Positions 48,875 to 59,191 are shown, numbered from the stretch's first letter. The stretch: 64,000 nucleotides of DNA from Rhodothalassiaceae bacterium (GCA_026004935.1 BPKC01000001.1:2181381-2245380), one strand, 5' to 3'. Notes: generated by a model from the sequence alone, not told the origin. Numbers and translations: made by a program.

Positions 48875-49945
48875 ATGCGCTATACGACCACGATCCGCCG
48901 CTACCGGCCGAGCCGCCAGCTGCCGCTCTCGCGGGGGCCCGCGCCGGAGCGTGTGGGGCGCTGGCTGCTGCTGATCGCCGTTCTCATCGGCCTCATGGTG
49001 GTCGTGGGCGGCATCACGCGGCTGACGGAATCGGGGCTCTCCATCGTCGAGTGGAAGCCGGTGACCGGCGTCATCCCGCCGCTGAGCGAGGAGGCCTGGC
49101 AGAAGGAGTTCGCCGCCTACCGGCAGAGCCCGGAATACCGCCTGGTCAACCGCGGCATGACGCTCGATGAGTTCAAGCGCATCTACTGGTGGGAATATAT
49201 CCACCGCCTGCTGGGACGCCTCATCGGCCTCGCCTATCTGCTGCCGCTGATCGGTTTCTGGGCGCGCGGGTTGATTCCCAAGGGCTACCGCGGGCGCCTC
49301 GTCCTCATCTTCCTGCTCGGAGGGGTCCAGGGGCTCATCGGCTGGCTGATGGTGAAATCCGGCCTCCAGAGCGAGCCGGAGGTCAGCCACTACCGGCTGA
49401 TGCTGCATCTTCTGTTCGCGCTGTTCCTGTTCTCCTTCGTGCTGTGGACGGCTCTCGACCTTCTGCATCCGCGCCACGGCTCGCGTCAGCGCCGATGGCG
49501 GATACTGGGCCGCGTCTTTCTCGCGGTCCTCGTCGTGCAGATCGCGCTCGGCGCGCTCATGGCGGGATTGAAGGCGGGTTATGCCTTCGACACCTGGCCG
49601 AAGATGGGAGAAAGCTGGATCCCGCCGGGTCTCCTCATGCTGGAGCCGGCCTGGCGCAACGTCTTCGACAATGCGGTGATGGTGCATTTCCTCCACCGCA
49701 GCACCGCCTGGCTCGTGGCGGGGCTCGCTCTGCTGCAGCTCGTGCTGGCCTGGACCCACGATGCGCCGGGGCCGACGAAGTTCGCCGTGCTGGTGATCGC
49801 GCTGCTGACGGCGCTGCAGTTCACGCTGGGCGTGGTGACCGTCACCCATGGCGTGCCCATCCTGTGGGCCGTGTTGCACCAGGCGGGTGCGGTGCTGCTG
49901 CTTGCGGCCACCCTTCACCATCTCCACATGCATCGCCGGACGTGA
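48875..49945 (+). CDS. ctaA: Heme A synthase (CtaA/Cox15)
   Basis: This 356-residue inner membrane enzyme oxidises heme O to heme A for cytochrome c oxidase. It has eight predicted membrane helices. Conserved elements are VGGITRLTESGLSIVEWKP, EYIHRLLGR, GWLMVKSGL, HLLFALFLFS, FDTWPKMGESWIP, VHFLHRSTAW and ILWAVLHQAGAVLLL, with the paired histidines expected to bind heme. It is divergent from the sigma factor and followed by cutA. It is intact. Confidence 0.92.
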   Translation: MRYTTTIRRYRPSRQLPLSRGPAPERVGRWLLLIAVLIGLMVVVGGITRLTESGLSIVEWKPVTGVIPPLSEEAWQKEFAAYRQSPEYRLVNRGMTLDEFKRIYWWEYIHRLLGRLIGLAYLLPLIGFWARGLIPKGYRGRLVLIFLLGGVQGLIGWLMVKSGLQSEPEVSHYRLMLHLLFALFLFSFVLWTALDLLHPRHGSRQRRWRILGRVFLAVLVVQIALGALMAGLKAGYAFDTWPKMGESWIPPGLLMLEPAWRNVFDNAVMVHFLHRSTAWLVAGLALLQLVLAWTHDAPGPTKFAVLVIALLTALQFTLGVVTVTHGVPILWAVLHQAGAVLLLAATLHHLHMHRRT

Positions 49946-49976
49946 GCGCAGGGCCCGGATCGGCGGAGAGGCTGCC

Positions 49977-50315
49977 ATGGATGGTGTGACGGTCTACACG
50001 ACGGTCCCGAGCGAGGCGGATGCCCGCCGCATCGCCCGCACGCTCGTGGAGGAACGGCTTGCCGCCTGTGTCAACATTCTCGGGCCGGGCCGCTCCTGCT
50101 ACCGCTGGCAGGGCGAGATCTGCGAGGACGAGGAGTGGGTGCTGTTCATCAAGACCGGCCGCCACCGCGTGCCCGCCATCGAGAAGCGCTTCGCCACGCT
50201 CCATCCCTATTCGGTGCCGGCTCTCGTGGTGCTGGGCTGGGAGGGGGCGTCGCCCGCCTACGAGGCCTGGGTGGAGGCCGAAACCGGCGACGTGCCGCCG
50301 GATGCGGTTGCATGA
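49977..50315 (+). CDS. cutA: Divalent cation tolerance protein CutA
   Basis: This 112-residue protein of the CutA1 family forms trimers and is linked to metal tolerance, though its exact function is unsettled. The family pattern is VTVYTTVPSEADARRIARTLVEERLAACVNI, CYRWQGEICEDEEWVLFIKT, and HPYSVPALVVLGWEGASPAYEAW. GGAGAG precedes the start. It begins 31 bp after ctaA, possibly co-transcribed. Confidence 0.9.
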   Translation: MDGVTVYTTVPSEADARRIARTLVEERLAACVNILGPGRSCYRWQGEICEDEEWVLFIKTGRHRVPAIEKRFATLHPYSVPALVVLGWEGASPAYEAWVEAETGDVPPDAVA

Positions 50316-50356
50316 TACCACACGGATAACTTCCCTGACGGGATGCGGAAATTCCC

Positions 50357-50385
50357 TTGACTTGCCATCCCGCGCTGGCTAAGGG
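50357..50385 (+). promoter_or_regulatory. Probable rplM promoter
   Basis: TTGACT (50357-50362), 17 bp and TAAGGG (50380-50385) lie about 85 bp upstream of rplM. TTGACTTGCC with a GGCTA-type -10 is a look often seen before alphaproteobacterial ribosomal genes. Confidence 0.5.
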
Positions 50386-50471
50386 CGGCGCGGAGCGCGG
50401 AACCGGCGCGGTGTGCGGCCGGGTGATGCGCGGTGACATGAAGTTGATGATGCTGTCGGGAGCGACTTCCC

Positions 50472-50930
50472 ATGAAGACCTATTCGGCCAAACCTGAGGA
50501 GGTCGAGCGCCGCTGGTTCGTGATCGACGCGGACGGCGTCGTGCTCGGGCGGCTGGCTGCGGAGATCGCGCGCATCCTGCGCGGCAAGCACAAGGCGATC
50601 TACACGCCGCATGTCGACTGCGGCGACCATGTGATCGTGGTCAACGCGGAAAAGGTGAAGCTGACCGGCCGCAAGCGCGGGCAGAAGCTGTACTACCGCC
50701 ATACCGGCTATCCGGGCGGCATCAAGAGCCAGACGGCCGCCGAGATCCTGGATGGCCCTTATCCTGAGCGCGTGATCCAGAAGGCGGTGCAGCGGATGAT
50801 CCCGAAGGGACCGCTCGGCCGGCGCCAGCTCAAGAAGCTGAAGGTCTACAAGGGTCCCGAGCATCCCCACGCCGCCCAGAACCCGACGCCCATCGACATG
50901 GCGGCGCGCAATCCGAAGAACAAGAGGTAA
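50472..50930 (+). CDS. rplM: 50S ribosomal protein L13
   Basis: This 152-residue core protein of the large subunit, acting early in assembly, has the family motifs [55 protein letters not shown] and [21 protein letters not shown]. It is followed after 6 bp by rpsI, the usual L13-S9 operon. It is intact. Confidence 0.97.
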   Translation: MKTYSAKPEEVERRWFVIDADGVVLGRLAAEIARILRGKHKAIYTPHVDCGDHVIVVNAEKVKLTGRKRGQKLYYRHTGYPGGIKSQTAAEILDGPYPERVIQKAVQRMIPKGPLGRRQLKKLKVYKGPEHPHAAQNPTPIDMAARNPKNKR

Positions 50931-50936
50931 GCGACC

Positions 50937-51425
50937 ATGAGCGAGACGGAGCTGCACAGCCTGGAGGAGCTCGGCAAGGCCCTGCCGCCGGAAGCGGATG
51001 CCGACGAGCCGGAGGAGCGCAAGCCGGTGCGCGACGAATTCGGCCGCGCCTATGCGACGGGCAAGCGCAAGAACGCCGTCGCGCGCGTGTGGATCAAGCC
51101 GGGCAGCGGGCGGATCACGGTCAACGGCAAGGACTACACCGCCTATTTCGCCCGCGCGACGCTGAGGCTTCTGGTCGACCAGCCTTTCGAGATCGCGGGC
51201 CGCAAGGGGCAGTACGACGTCATGGCCACCGTGCGTGGCGGCGGGCTCTCGGGTCAGGCCGGCGCGCTGCGTCACGGCATCGCCAAGGCGCTGCAGAACT
51301 TCGAGCCGGAGCTCCGCGCACCGCTGAAGCAGGCCGGGCTCCTGACGCGCGACGCCCGTGTCGTCGAGCGCAAGAAGTACGGCCGCCACAAGGCCCGCCG
51401 CGGCCACCAGTTCTCCAAGCGCTGA
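50937..51425 (+). CDS. rpsI: 30S ribosomal protein S9
   Basis: This 162-residue protein has an acidic N-terminal extension (about 35 residues, [20 protein letters not shown]) common in alphaproteobacteria, then the S9 core ([26 protein letters not shown]). The basic end RRGHQFSKR reaches into the decoding-site region of the 30S subunit. It shares the operon with rplM. Confidence 0.97.
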   Translation: MSETELHSLEELGKALPPEADADEPEERKPVRDEFGRAYATGKRKNAVARVWIKPGSGRITVNGKDYTAYFARATLRLLVDQPFEIAGRKGQYDVMATVRGGGLSGQAGALRHGIAKALQNFEPELRAPLKQAGLLTRDARVVERKKYGRHKARRGHQFSKR

Positions 51426-51461
51426 GCCGCGCGGCTTACTCCGCAGACAGGACGAAACGCG

Positions 51462-51493
51462 ACAGCCCGCCGACACATCGGCGGGCTGTTTTT
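51462..51493 (+). terminator. Intrinsic terminator of rplM-rpsI
   Basis: ACAGCCCGCCGA, a CACA loop and TCGGCGGGCTGT form a perfect 12-bp stem followed by TTTT, 36 bp after the rpsI stop. It also separates the operon from the convergent chemoreceptor gene. Confidence 0.88.
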
Positions 51494-51536
51494 CTCGGGC
51501 GGAAACCGCGGGCGTGGTGCGGCACGCCCGCTCCGC

Positions 51537-52928
51537 TCACGCACTGGCGCGGATCTCGTTGAGGAAGGCGCCGACCCGGCCGTTGAGCTGCTCGACGAGC
51601 TCGAACAGGCTTTCGGCGTGCTCGTTGACCTGATCCATGGACCCGCCGACCTGATGCGCGCGCTCGGTCACCTGGGTGATGTGGCGGGACACATCCTCCG
51701 ATCGGCGCGCCGCATCGGTGACCGCGCGCGTGATCTCCGAAACGGCCTGTGTCTGCTCGTCGATCATGCCCGAGATCTCGTCGGCGATGCTGCTGACATC
51801 GGTGATTCGCTTGCCCAGTCGCCCGTTCGCCTCCACGGCCTGGTGGGTGATGTCCTGGACGAGCGCGATCTGCTCGGCGATCTGCTTGGTGGCCTGGGCG
51901 GTCTGCCCCGCCAGCGCCTTCACCTCGCTTGCCACCACCGCGAAGCCGCGGCCTGCTTCGCCGGCGCGGGCGGCCTCGATCGTGGCGTTGAGCGCGAGCA
52001 AGTTGGTCTGGCTTGCGATGTCGTCGATGAGTTTGACCACATGACCGATCTTTTCGGAGAAGCCCTCCAGCGATTCGATCACTTTGCGCGAGGACTCGGC
52101 CTCGCTCAACGCCGCCTGGGCGGCCTCGGCGGTGCGCTTGATCTGCTGGGCCATCGAGGCCATGGACGACGTCAGCTCCTCGGCCGCCGCAGCGGCCGCA
52201 CGCACGTTGTCGGCGCTGGAGCTTGCCGCGCTCGCCACCTCGTCGCCGGCGGAGCTCATCACATGCAGCGCTTCGCGGGTGCGCTCGGCAAGATGGCGCA
52301 GCTCCTCGGCCGCCGCGATGACGCCCGTGAGGCTGCCGCCCACCTCGTTCTCGAAGCGGTCGCCGTGCTCGGTAAGCTTGCCGGCCGCCTCCCGGCGCAC
52401 AAGTTCGTGATGCGTCGCCGCCATGATCTCGTTCATCATGAAGTTGAGCCGGTTGACCGCCACCAAGGTGCGGCGGAGGGTCTGGGGCTCGTCGGCGAAA
52501 TGCTCCACACAGGCCGCGATGAAGCCGTCGAAGATCTCGGCATAGGCGGGCAGATAATGGCGCGGCTCCAGCCCCGCGCGGTGCATGAAGGCTCCGCGCT
52601 CGGAGATCACGCGCCCGTAGCGCCGGTCGATGGGGTGATTGAAGAGAAAATGCCAGTATTCGAGCTGACGCTTCTTCAGCTCCTCGGGATCACGCCCGTG
52701 GATCGCCTCCAGGACCTCCCGGCGGCTGAAGAGCGTATCGAAGAAGCGGTCGATGATCGCACGGATGTGCGGCGCGATCGCCGGCCAGGCGGTTCTCAGA
52801 TCGTCATGCAGCCGGCCGCCGAAGGCGAAGCCGGATATGCGGTCCTCCATCTCCAGATCGGCGCTGATCTCGGTCAGCTGATCCAGAATGCCCGTGCGCT
52901 CGATGACAAGATCGGTTTCGGCGTTCAT
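51537..52928 (-). CDS. Globin-coupled methyl-accepting chemotaxis protein
   Basis: This 463-residue soluble chemoreceptor has an N-terminal protoglobin-type sensor (about 25-190) with the likely proximal His116 in [20 protein letters not shown]. No membrane helices are seen. The C-terminal signalling domain has the hairpin [40 protein letters not shown]. By family it likely senses oxygen or another gas via heme and talks to CheA/CheW. GGGGGAG before MNAETDLV decides the start. It is intact. Confidence 0.85.
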   Translation of the reverse strand: MNAETDLVIERTGILDQLTEISADLEMEDRISGFAFGGRLHDDLRTAWPAIAPHIRAIIDRFFDTLFSRREVLEAIHGRDPEELKKRQLEYWHFLFNHPIDRRYGRVISERGAFMHRAGLEPRHYLPAYAEIFDGFIAACVEHFADEPQTLRRTLVAVNRLNFMMNEIMAATHHELVRREAAGKLTEHGDRFENEVGGSLTGVIAAAEELRHLAERTREALHVMSSAGDEVASAASSSADNVRAAAAAAEELTSSMASMAQQIKRTAEAAQAALSEAESSRKVIESLEGFSEKIGHVVKLIDDIASQTNLLALNATIEAARAGEAGRGFAVVASEVKALAGQTAQATKQIAEQIALVQDITHQAVEANGRLGKRITDVSSIADEISGMIDEQTQAVSEITRAVTDAARRSEDVSRHITQVTERAHQVGGSMDQVNEHAESLFELVEQLNGRVGAFLNEIRASA

Positions 52929-53095
52929 GAACTCCCCCTCGCGATTGGGCGTGCCGGCCGCCGCCGGGCGGCCGGCCCCGGGTCCTGCTGTTCCCGCAGC
53001 CGGTATGCCCATGCGAGGGTAAATTTCCGGTAAAAGCCGCCCGCAGCGGTGGTGCCGCGCGACCGGGGCGCGGTTTCACCCCCGGGGATCTGCTT

Positions 53096-54109
53096 TCAGA
53101 CGCCGTAGAATTCCCGATACCAGGCGACGAAGCGGGGAATGCCTTCCTCGATCGGCGTAGAGGGCTCGAAGCCGATCCAGTCCTTGAGCCGCGCGACATC
53201 GGCGAAGGTCGCCGGCACGTCGCCGGGCTGCATGGGCTCCAGCCTCCTCTCGGCGCGCCGCCCGGTCGCCTCCTCGATCAGGGCGACGAAGCGCTCCAGC
53301 GTCACCGGCGTGTGGTTCCCGATGTTGAAGACGCGCCACGGCGCGCTCGACGTGGCGGGATCCGGGTCGGCGGAATCAAAGGCCGGATCGGGTGTCGCCG
53401 GCTTGAACACGCAGCGCACGACCGCCTCGGCCACGTCATCTATATAGGTGAAGTCCCGCTGCATGCGGCCTTCGTTGTAGAGCGGGATCGGGCGGCCTTC
53501 GAGGATCGCCTTCGTGAAGATGAAGAGCGCCATGTCCGGCCGCCCCCACGGCCCGTAGACGGTAAAGAAGCGCAGGCCCGTCGTCGGCAGGCCGTAGAGA
53601 TGGCTGTAGGTATGCGCCATCAGCTCGTTCGCCTTCTTGGTGGCGGCATAGAGGCTGATGGGGTGGTCGATGTTGTCGCCTTCCGAAAACGGCATCCGGG
53701 TGTTGCCGCCGTAGACCGAGGAGCTCGAGGCGTAGACGAGATGGCGCACGCCATGATGCCGGCAGCCTTCGAGGATGTTCACGAAGCCCACCAGATTGGC
53801 GTCGACGTAGGCATGGGGGTTCTCGAGCGAATAGCGCACGCCCGCCTGGGCGGCGAGATGCACGACATGGGTGATGGGATATGCCGAGAAGAGCCGGGAC
53901 ATGGCGGGACGGTCCGCCACATCGCAGCGCAGAAAGGTGAAGCCATCGTGCGGCTTGAGCCGCGCAAGCCGCGCCTCTTTGAGCGCCGGATCGTAGTAGT
54001 CGTTCAGATTGTCGATGCCGAGAACCCGGTGGCCGGCCGCGAGCAGACGTTCCGCCACATGCATGCCGATGAAGCCGGCGGCGCCGGTCACCAGGATGCT
54101 GCCGGTCAC
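53096..54109 (-). CDS. NAD-dependent UDP-sugar epimerase (UDP-glucuronate 4-epimerase-like)
   Basis: This 337-residue SDR-family enzyme has the NAD site ILVTGAAGFIG, GIDNLNDYYDP, the catalytic Tyr154/Lys158 in SLYAATKKANE, and LRFFTVYGPWGRPDMALF, the pattern of LpsL/Cap1J-type UDP-glucuronate 4-epimerases. Its start overlaps the end of the UDP-glucose dehydrogenase gene, so the pair would make UDP-glucuronate and then UDP-galacturonate for envelope polysaccharide. It is intact. Confidence 0.85.
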   Translation of the reverse strand: MTGSILVTGAAGFIGMHVAERLLAAGHRVLGIDNLNDYYDPALKEARLARLKPHDGFTFLRCDVADRPAMSRLFSAYPITHVVHLAAQAGVRYSLENPHAYVDANLVGFVNILEGCRHHGVRHLVYASSSSVYGGNTRMPFSEGDNIDHPISLYAATKKANELMAHTYSHLYGLPTTGLRFFTVYGPWGRPDMALFIFTKAILEGRPIPLYNEGRMQRDFTYIDDVAEAVVRCVFKPATPDPAFDSADPDPATSSAPWRVFNIGNHTPVTLERFVALIEEATGRRAERRLEPMQPGDVPATFADVARLKDWIGFEPSTPIEEGIPRFVAWYREFYGV

Positions 54110-55515
54110 GACGCCATCCCCTCTCCCGCCATCGGCTCGAGCGCCGACAGCCCCTCGCTGCGCACCCGTGTCGCCAGGCCGTTGCGCCGGCCGATGCCGA
54201 AGCAGGCGAACCCCTGCTCCTCGAGCAGGGCCGGGTCATACTGGTTGCGGCCGTCGAAGACGATCGGATGGCGCATGAGGGTCTTGAGACGCGGCCAGTC
54301 CGGGGCGCGGTAGAGCCGCCATTCCGTGGCCAGGACGATGGCGCTCGCGCCTTCCGCCGCATCATAGGGATCCGCGACGAGGGTGAGTGCGCCGCTCTCG
54401 AGCCAGGCCTCCGGAAAGATGCGCCGCGCCGTACCGGCGGCCGCCGGATCATGCGCGCGCACCTCGGCCCCGCCGGCGACCAGCGCATTGACGACGTCGA
54501 TCGCCGGCGCCTCGCGCATGTCGTCGGTGCCCGGCTTGAAAGCCAGGCCCCAGAGCGCAAAGCGCCGGCCCTTCAGATCATTGCCGAACACCGCCCGGAT
54601 GCGGGCGATGAAGGCGGCGCGCTGCTCGGCATTGCGGGCGGCGACCGCTTCCAGCACCGCCGGGGTCAGATTGGCCTCGCGCGCGGTGGAGATCAGGGCG
54701 CGCACGTCCTTTGGAAAGCAGGAACCGCCGAACCCAAGGCCCGGATAGATGAAGTGGTAGCCGATGCGCGGATCCGCGCCGATGCCCAGCCGCACCGCCT
54801 CCACATCCACACCCAGCCGGTCGCACAGGCTTGCGATCTCGTTGATGAAGCTGATCTTCGTCGCGAGCATCGCGTTGGCGGCGTATTTCGTCATCTCCGC
54901 CTCGCGGATGCCCATGTTGATGATGCGCTCGTGGTTGCGCTGGAAAGGTGCATAGAGCCGGTGCAGCACCTCCCGCGCCTCCACGCTGTCGGTGCCGATG
55001 ACGATGCGGTCGGGCTTCATGAAGTCCTGGACGGCGGCGCCCTCCTTCAGGAACTCCGGGTTGGAGGCGACCCACACGGGCAGGTCGAGACCGCGGGCGG
55101 CGAGCTCCTCCATGAGCGCCGCCCTCGCCTTCTCCGTCGTGCCCACGGGAACAGTGGACTTGGTCGCCACCACGGCCGGCCCTCTCAGATTCCGGCCGAT
55201 CTTGCGTGCGGCGGCCAGCACATGCTTGACATCCGCCGAACCGTCCTCGTCCGCCGGCGTGCCGACCGCGATCAGCACCACCTCGGCGCCGGCGAGACCC
55301 TCGGCATAGTCGGTCGTAAAAGCAAGGCGACCCGCGGCAAGATTGTCCGCCAGAAGCTGCGGCAGACCAGGCTCGTGGATCGGGCACCGGCCCGCCTTGA
55401 GCGCGGCGATCCGTTCCGCATCGATGTCGATGCAGGCGACGTGGTTGCCGACATCCGCCAGGCACGTGGCGGTCACCAGCCCCACATAGCCGCTTCCGAT
55501 GACGGCGACCTTCAT
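54106..55515 (-). CDS. ugd: UDP-glucose 6-dehydrogenase
   Basis: This 469-residue enzyme oxidises UDP-glucose to UDP-glucuronate with two NAD. It has the NAD site MKVAVIGSGYVGLVTATCLA, STVPVGTTEKAR, SNPEFLKEGAAVQDFMKPDR, Lys210 in EMTKYAANAMLATKISFINE and the catalytic Cys266 in GFGGSCFPKD, then GLAFKPGTDDMREAPA. GAGGGGAAG precedes MKVAVIG, and the upstream in-frame codons lack family sequence. It overlaps the epimerase gene by 4 bp. Confidence 0.9.
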   Translation of the reverse strand: MKVAVIGSGYVGLVTATCLADVGNHVACIDIDAERIAALKAGRCPIHEPGLPQLLADNLAAGRLAFTTDYAEGLAGAEVVLIAVGTPADEDGSADVKHVLAAARKIGRNLRGPAVVATKSTVPVGTTEKARAALMEELAARGLDLPVWVASNPEFLKEGAAVQDFMKPDRIVIGTDSVEAREVLHRLYAPFQRNHERIINMGIREAEMTKYAANAMLATKISFINEIASLCDRLGVDVEAVRLGIGADPRIGYHFIYPGLGFGGSCFPKDVRALISTAREANLTPAVLEAVAARNAEQRAAFIARIRAVFGNDLKGRRFALWGLAFKPGTDDMREAPAIDVVNALVAGGAEVRAHDPAAAGTARRIFPEAWLESGALTLVADPYDAAEGASAIVLATEWRLYRAPDWPRLKTLMRHPIVFDGRNQYDPALLEEQGFACFGIGRRNGLATRVRSEGLSALEPMAGEGMAS

Positions 55516-55635
55516 CTTGCTTCCCCTCCGCACGCAACCACGACAGTGCCTGGCCACACCGTCATAGCCTGCGGCGTTAAAGCCGGATTTTCGTCATGTG
55601 ACAAGAGGCTTCCGAATTGGCCTGGGCAGCAAGAG

Positions 55636-55697
55636 CTGCACCGTTCCCCTCTCCGCTCGGCAGCGGGGGGCCGAGACCGGATCGGGAAACGGTGCAG
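55636..55697. other. Large inverted repeat downstream of the metal efflux operon
   Basis: CTGCACCGTT (55636-55645) and AACGGTGCAG (55688-55697) enclose an inner CTCGGC/GCCGAG stem, giving a nested cruciform-like structure 31 bp after the last efflux gene. There is no T-run. It may be a terminator or mRNA 3' stabiliser. Confidence 0.4.
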
Positions 55698-55727
55698 TTC
55701 GAAGACGGTGGGCGGAATCCCGTCGTC

Positions 55728-56054
55728 TTACGTCCGGGGCGAGGGCGCTATGGGAATGGCCTGCTCGACCGGGAGAACATAGATCCACCCAGAAGGGGAG
55801 GCGCCTGTTGCGCCCCGTTCGCGGATGACGTGGACTGCCCCGTCCACCTCGTCATCCGCGCAGACAAGCTCCAGCTTCACCTCGGTGACGACCAGCTCTC
55901 CGAGCTCAAGGGAGAACTCGCGCTCATGCGGATCGATCGCCCGCAGCATGCCCTTGACATCGATCACCGACAGATCGCGGTAACCGGCCTCGCGCAGGGC
56001 ATGCACGACATCGGCGATCCGGCTGCGGTGAACGAACGCCTTGATTTCCTTCAT
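55728..56054 (-). CDS. PII-like protein linked to metal efflux (PII-NG type)
   Basis: This 108-residue PII-fold protein starts MKEIKAFVHRSRIADVVHAL, with REAGYRDLSVIDVKGML, LVVTEVKLELVCADDEVD and GWIYVLPVEQAIPI. It lacks the standard GlnB uridylylation-loop sequence. PII-like proteins of this group are known beside CusABC-type transporters. Its start overlaps the RND pump gene end by 4 bp, so it is co-translated. It may sense a nucleotide or metal state to tune the pump; this is inferred. Confidence 0.75.
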   Translation of the reverse strand: MKEIKAFVHRSRIADVVHALREAGYRDLSVIDVKGMLRAIDPHEREFSLELGELVVTEVKLELVCADDEVDGAVHVIRERGATGASPSGWIYVLPVEQAIPIAPSPRT

Positions 56055-59000
56055 CGACTTTCTCCCGTGCTGATGTCCCGGCCGCGCAGGTCCGCAGCCG
56101 CCCCCTCACGCCGGGCTTCCAGCCATTCATAGAAGATGGGCAGCAGAAGCAGCGTCAGCAGCGTCGAGGTGATCAGACCGCCGACGACCACGGTGGCAAG
56201 CGGTCGCTGTGTCTCCGCGCCCACGCCCCGGGACAGCAGCATGGGCACCAGTCCGAGAATGGCCACGCTTGCCGTCATCAGCACCGGACGCAGGCGCAGC
56301 TCGGCCCCTTTGCGGACGGCGTCGCGCACGCTCAGGCCTCTCGCGCGCAGATCATTGATGAAGGCGACCAGCACGATCCCGTTCAGCATCGCCACACCGA
56401 AGACGGCAATGAAGCCGATCGCCGAGGGGACCGAAAGATACTGGCCTGTCAGCGCCAACGAAAACAGCCCGCCGATCGTGGCAAATGGCACATTCCCGAT
56501 GATCAGTGTCGCAAACCGCACCGAATTGAATGCCGTATACAGCAGGACGAAGATGAAGAAGATCGTGACCGGCACGATGAAGGACAGGCGCTTCAGGGCC
56601 CGTTGCTGGTTCTCGAAGGCGCCACCCCACTCCAGCCAGTAGCCGGGCGGGATGGTCACCTGCTCGGCAATGGCCTTGTCGGCATCCCGCACGAAACCAT
56701 CCACATCGCGGCCGCGGACATCCATCTGGATGACGGCATACCGCTGAAGCTGCTCACGGCGAATGAAGGAATAGCCTTCGGCCACCGAGATGTCGGCCAC
56801 CTGATCCAGACGGATCAGGCTGCCGCCTGCCGTACGCAAGGGCAGACGACGGATCGCCGCCACGGAAGCGCGGGCGTCATCGGCCAGCGGTGCGGTAATC
56901 GCAAACCGCCTGACTCCATCAATCAAGATGGAAACCGCATCATTACCGATACCGTTGCGCACGATGGTCAGGATCTCGTCGGCATTAAGCCCGTAGCGCG
57001 CCAGCTTCTCGCGGTCGACCGCGATCCGGATCTGCGGCTTGCCGATGTTGGCCTCCAGCGAGAGATCCGCCACACCCGGCACGGTGGCGATCGCATCCTT
57101 GATCTCGCGGGCCAGACGATCCAGTTCGCCGAGCTCCGGCCCGTAGATCTTGGCCGCCAATGTCGCCCGCACACCGGAAATCAGTTCCTCCACCCGCATC
57201 TGGATGGGCTGCGTGAACGCCACGACAGCCGTGGGCGCAACGTCCTCGATCGCCTCCCGCATGGCTTCCGCCAGCTCTTCGATGCTGCGCCCGCTTTCCC
57301 ACTCATTCTGCGGCTTCAGATCGGTGTAGATCTCCATGTAATTGACATCGGCGGTCTCTCCATTCTCTGCACGGCCGATCATGGCAAGCGTCGTCCTGAC
57401 CTCCGGGAAGGCGGACAGACGCTCTTCGATACGCTCGGACACGGCGATCGATTCGGACAGAGAGGTGGAAGGCACCATCGTCACCCGCCACATGATCGAG
57501 CCTTCCTGAAGCTGCGGCATGAACTCGCGCCCTAGGAACGGGAAGAGAGCCAGGGCGGCCACGAGCAGCGCCGCCGCCACCCCCACCACCAGCCTCTTTC
57601 GCGCCAGGGCGAAGTCGAGCACGGGCAGATAGCGGCGCTTGATCCACCGCACGAGCAGGGTATCGCGTTCCTCCTTCGGCTTAAGGACGAGGGCCGCAAG
57701 CACGGGTATCACGGTCAGCGCCAGCACGAGCGAACCCGCCATGGCGAAACTGATATTGAAAGCCATGGGCTTGAACAGCTTGCCTTCCAGCCCTTCCAGG
57801 CTGAACAGCGGCAGAAAGACGACGATGATGATCGTGATGGCGAAGGCGATGGGGCCCGCCACCTCGCGGGCTGCGGCCAGAACGGCCGCCGTGCGATCCA
57901 CCGTCCCGCCTGCCGCCTTGCGTTCGGCCATGATCCGGAAGGAATTCTCGACCATCACCACCGCGCCGTCCACCATCATGCCGATGCCGATGGCAAGCCC
58001 GGCCAACGACATCAGATTGGCGGACAATCCTGCCTGCTCCATGAAGATGAAGGCGATCAGCATTGCCAGCGGCAGGGCGGCGATCACCACCGCCGCGGAA
58101 CGCAGTTCACCCAGGAAGAGAAACAGAATGATCGCCACCAGCACCGCCCCCTCGACGAGAGCGCGTTCGGCGGTGGCCACGGCCTTCTTGACGAGATCCG
58201 TGCGATCGTAGATCGGCTTGATGACGACGCCCTCGGGCAGGGCCTTGCGCACGACATCCAGCCGCTCCTTGACCGCATCCACGACGTTCTTGGCGTTCGC
58301 ACCGATCCGCGCGAGCGCCATGCCGAGCACGACCTCCTTGCCATCCCGGGTCACCGCCCCGAAGCGCAAAGCCGGCGCCTGGGTGACGACGGCCACGTCC
58401 CGCACATATACTGGCGTGCCGTCGACCACCTTGAGGACGATGTTCTCGATGTCCCGCTCGTCACGGACAAGGCCGAGCCCGCGCACCAGATACTGTTCCG
58501 CTCCCTGCTCGATATACTGCCCTCCGACCTGGCGATTGTTGTCCATGATCGCCGAGATCACATCGCCATAGGTCAAGCCGTATTTCACGAGCTGGAGAGG
58601 AGAGACCTGCACCTGGAACTGGCGCTCCTGCCCACCCCAGGAGAGCACATCATCCACACCCGGAGCGGTGCGCAGGATCAGGCGCACCGACCAGTCCTGG
58701 AGCGTGCGCAGATCCATGTCGTCAATGGTCCGGCCCGCCGGGTCATCGGCCTGTTCGAGCGTATACCAGAAGACCTGCCCAAGTCCGGAGGTATTGGGCC
58801 CCATCGTGGGCGTGCCGTAGCCTTCCGGAATGCGATCCCGGACTTCGGCCAGCCGCTCCATCACGAGGCGGCGGGCGAAATAGATGTCCATGTCATCCTC
58901 GAAGTAGACGGAGACATAGGACAGGCCAAACACGCTGACCGACCGGATCTCGGTCACGCCGGGCAGACCTGCCATTGCCGATTCCACGGGGAAGGTGATC

Positions 59001-59191
59001 AGCTGCTCGATGTCCTCGGCAGCCAGCCCCGGGGACTCGGTATAGATGTTCACCTGAACCGGCGTCACATCGGGGAAGGCGTCGATCGGCACACGCTGAA
59101 ATGCCTGCCACCCGAGGAAGGCCACGACCACCGCGGCCACCACCACCAGAAACTTGTATTTCAAAGACAGACCGACGAGGCGCTCAAGCAT
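56051..59191 (-). CDS. Heavy-metal efflux RND pump (CzcA/CusA family)
   Basis: This 1046-residue proton-driven inner membrane pump has twelve membrane helices in the 1+5/1+5 plan. It has VPIDAFPDVTPVQVNIYTESPG, SVFGLSYVSVYFEDDMDIYFAR, and in TM4 LAIGIGMMVDGAVVMVENSFR. FINDLRARGLSVRDAV lies near the end. The TM4 motif mixes divalent (Czc) and monovalent (Cus) features, so I do not name the metal. I chose MLERLVGLSLKYKFLVV as start, 10 bp after the adaptor gene. It is intact. Confidence 0.88.
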   Translation of the reverse strand: MLERLVGLSLKYKFLVVVAAVVVAFLGWQAFQRVPIDAFPDVTPVQVNIYTESPGLAAEDIEQLITFPVESAMAGLPGVTEIRSVSVFGLSYVSVYFEDDMDIYFARRLVMERLAEVRDRIPEGYGTPTMGPNTSGLGQVFWYTLEQADDPAGRTIDDMDLRTLQDWSVRLILRTAPGVDDVLSWGGQERQFQVQVSPLQLVKYGLTYGDVISAIMDNNRQVGGQYIEQGAEQYLVRGLGLVRDERDIENIVLKVVDGTPVYVRDVAVVTQAPALRFGAVTRDGKEVVLGMALARIGANAKNVVDAVKERLDVVRKALPEGVVIKPIYDRTDLVKKAVATAERALVEGAVLVAIILFLFLGELRSAAVVIAALPLAMLIAFIFMEQAGLSANLMSLAGLAIGIGMMVDGAVVMVENSFRIMAERKAAGGTVDRTAAVLAAAREVAGPIAFAITIIIVVFLPLFSLEGLEGKLFKPMAFNISFAMAGSLVLALTVIPVLAALVLKPKEERDTLLVRWIKRRYLPVLDFALARKRLVVGVAAALLVAALALFPFLGREFMPQLQEGSIMWRVTMVPSTSLSESIAVSERIEERLSAFPEVRTTLAMIGRAENGETADVNYMEIYTDLKPQNEWESGRSIEELAEAMREAIEDVAPTAVVAFTQPIQMRVEELISGVRATLAAKIYGPELGELDRLAREIKDAIATVPGVADLSLEANIGKPQIRIAVDREKLARYGLNADEILTIVRNGIGNDAVSILIDGVRRFAITAPLADDARASVAAIRRLPLRTAGGSLIRLDQVADISVAEGYSFIRREQLQRYAVIQMDVRGRDVDGFVRDADKAIAEQVTIPPGYWLEWGGAFENQQRALKRLSFIVPVTIFFIFVLLYTAFNSVRFATLIIGNVPFATIGGLFSLALTGQYLSVPSAIGFIAVFGVAMLNGIVLVAFINDLRARGLSVRDAVRKGAELRLRPVLMTASVAILGLVPMLLSRGVGAETQRPLATVVVGGLITSTLLTLLLLPIFYEWLEARREGAAADLRGRDISTGESR

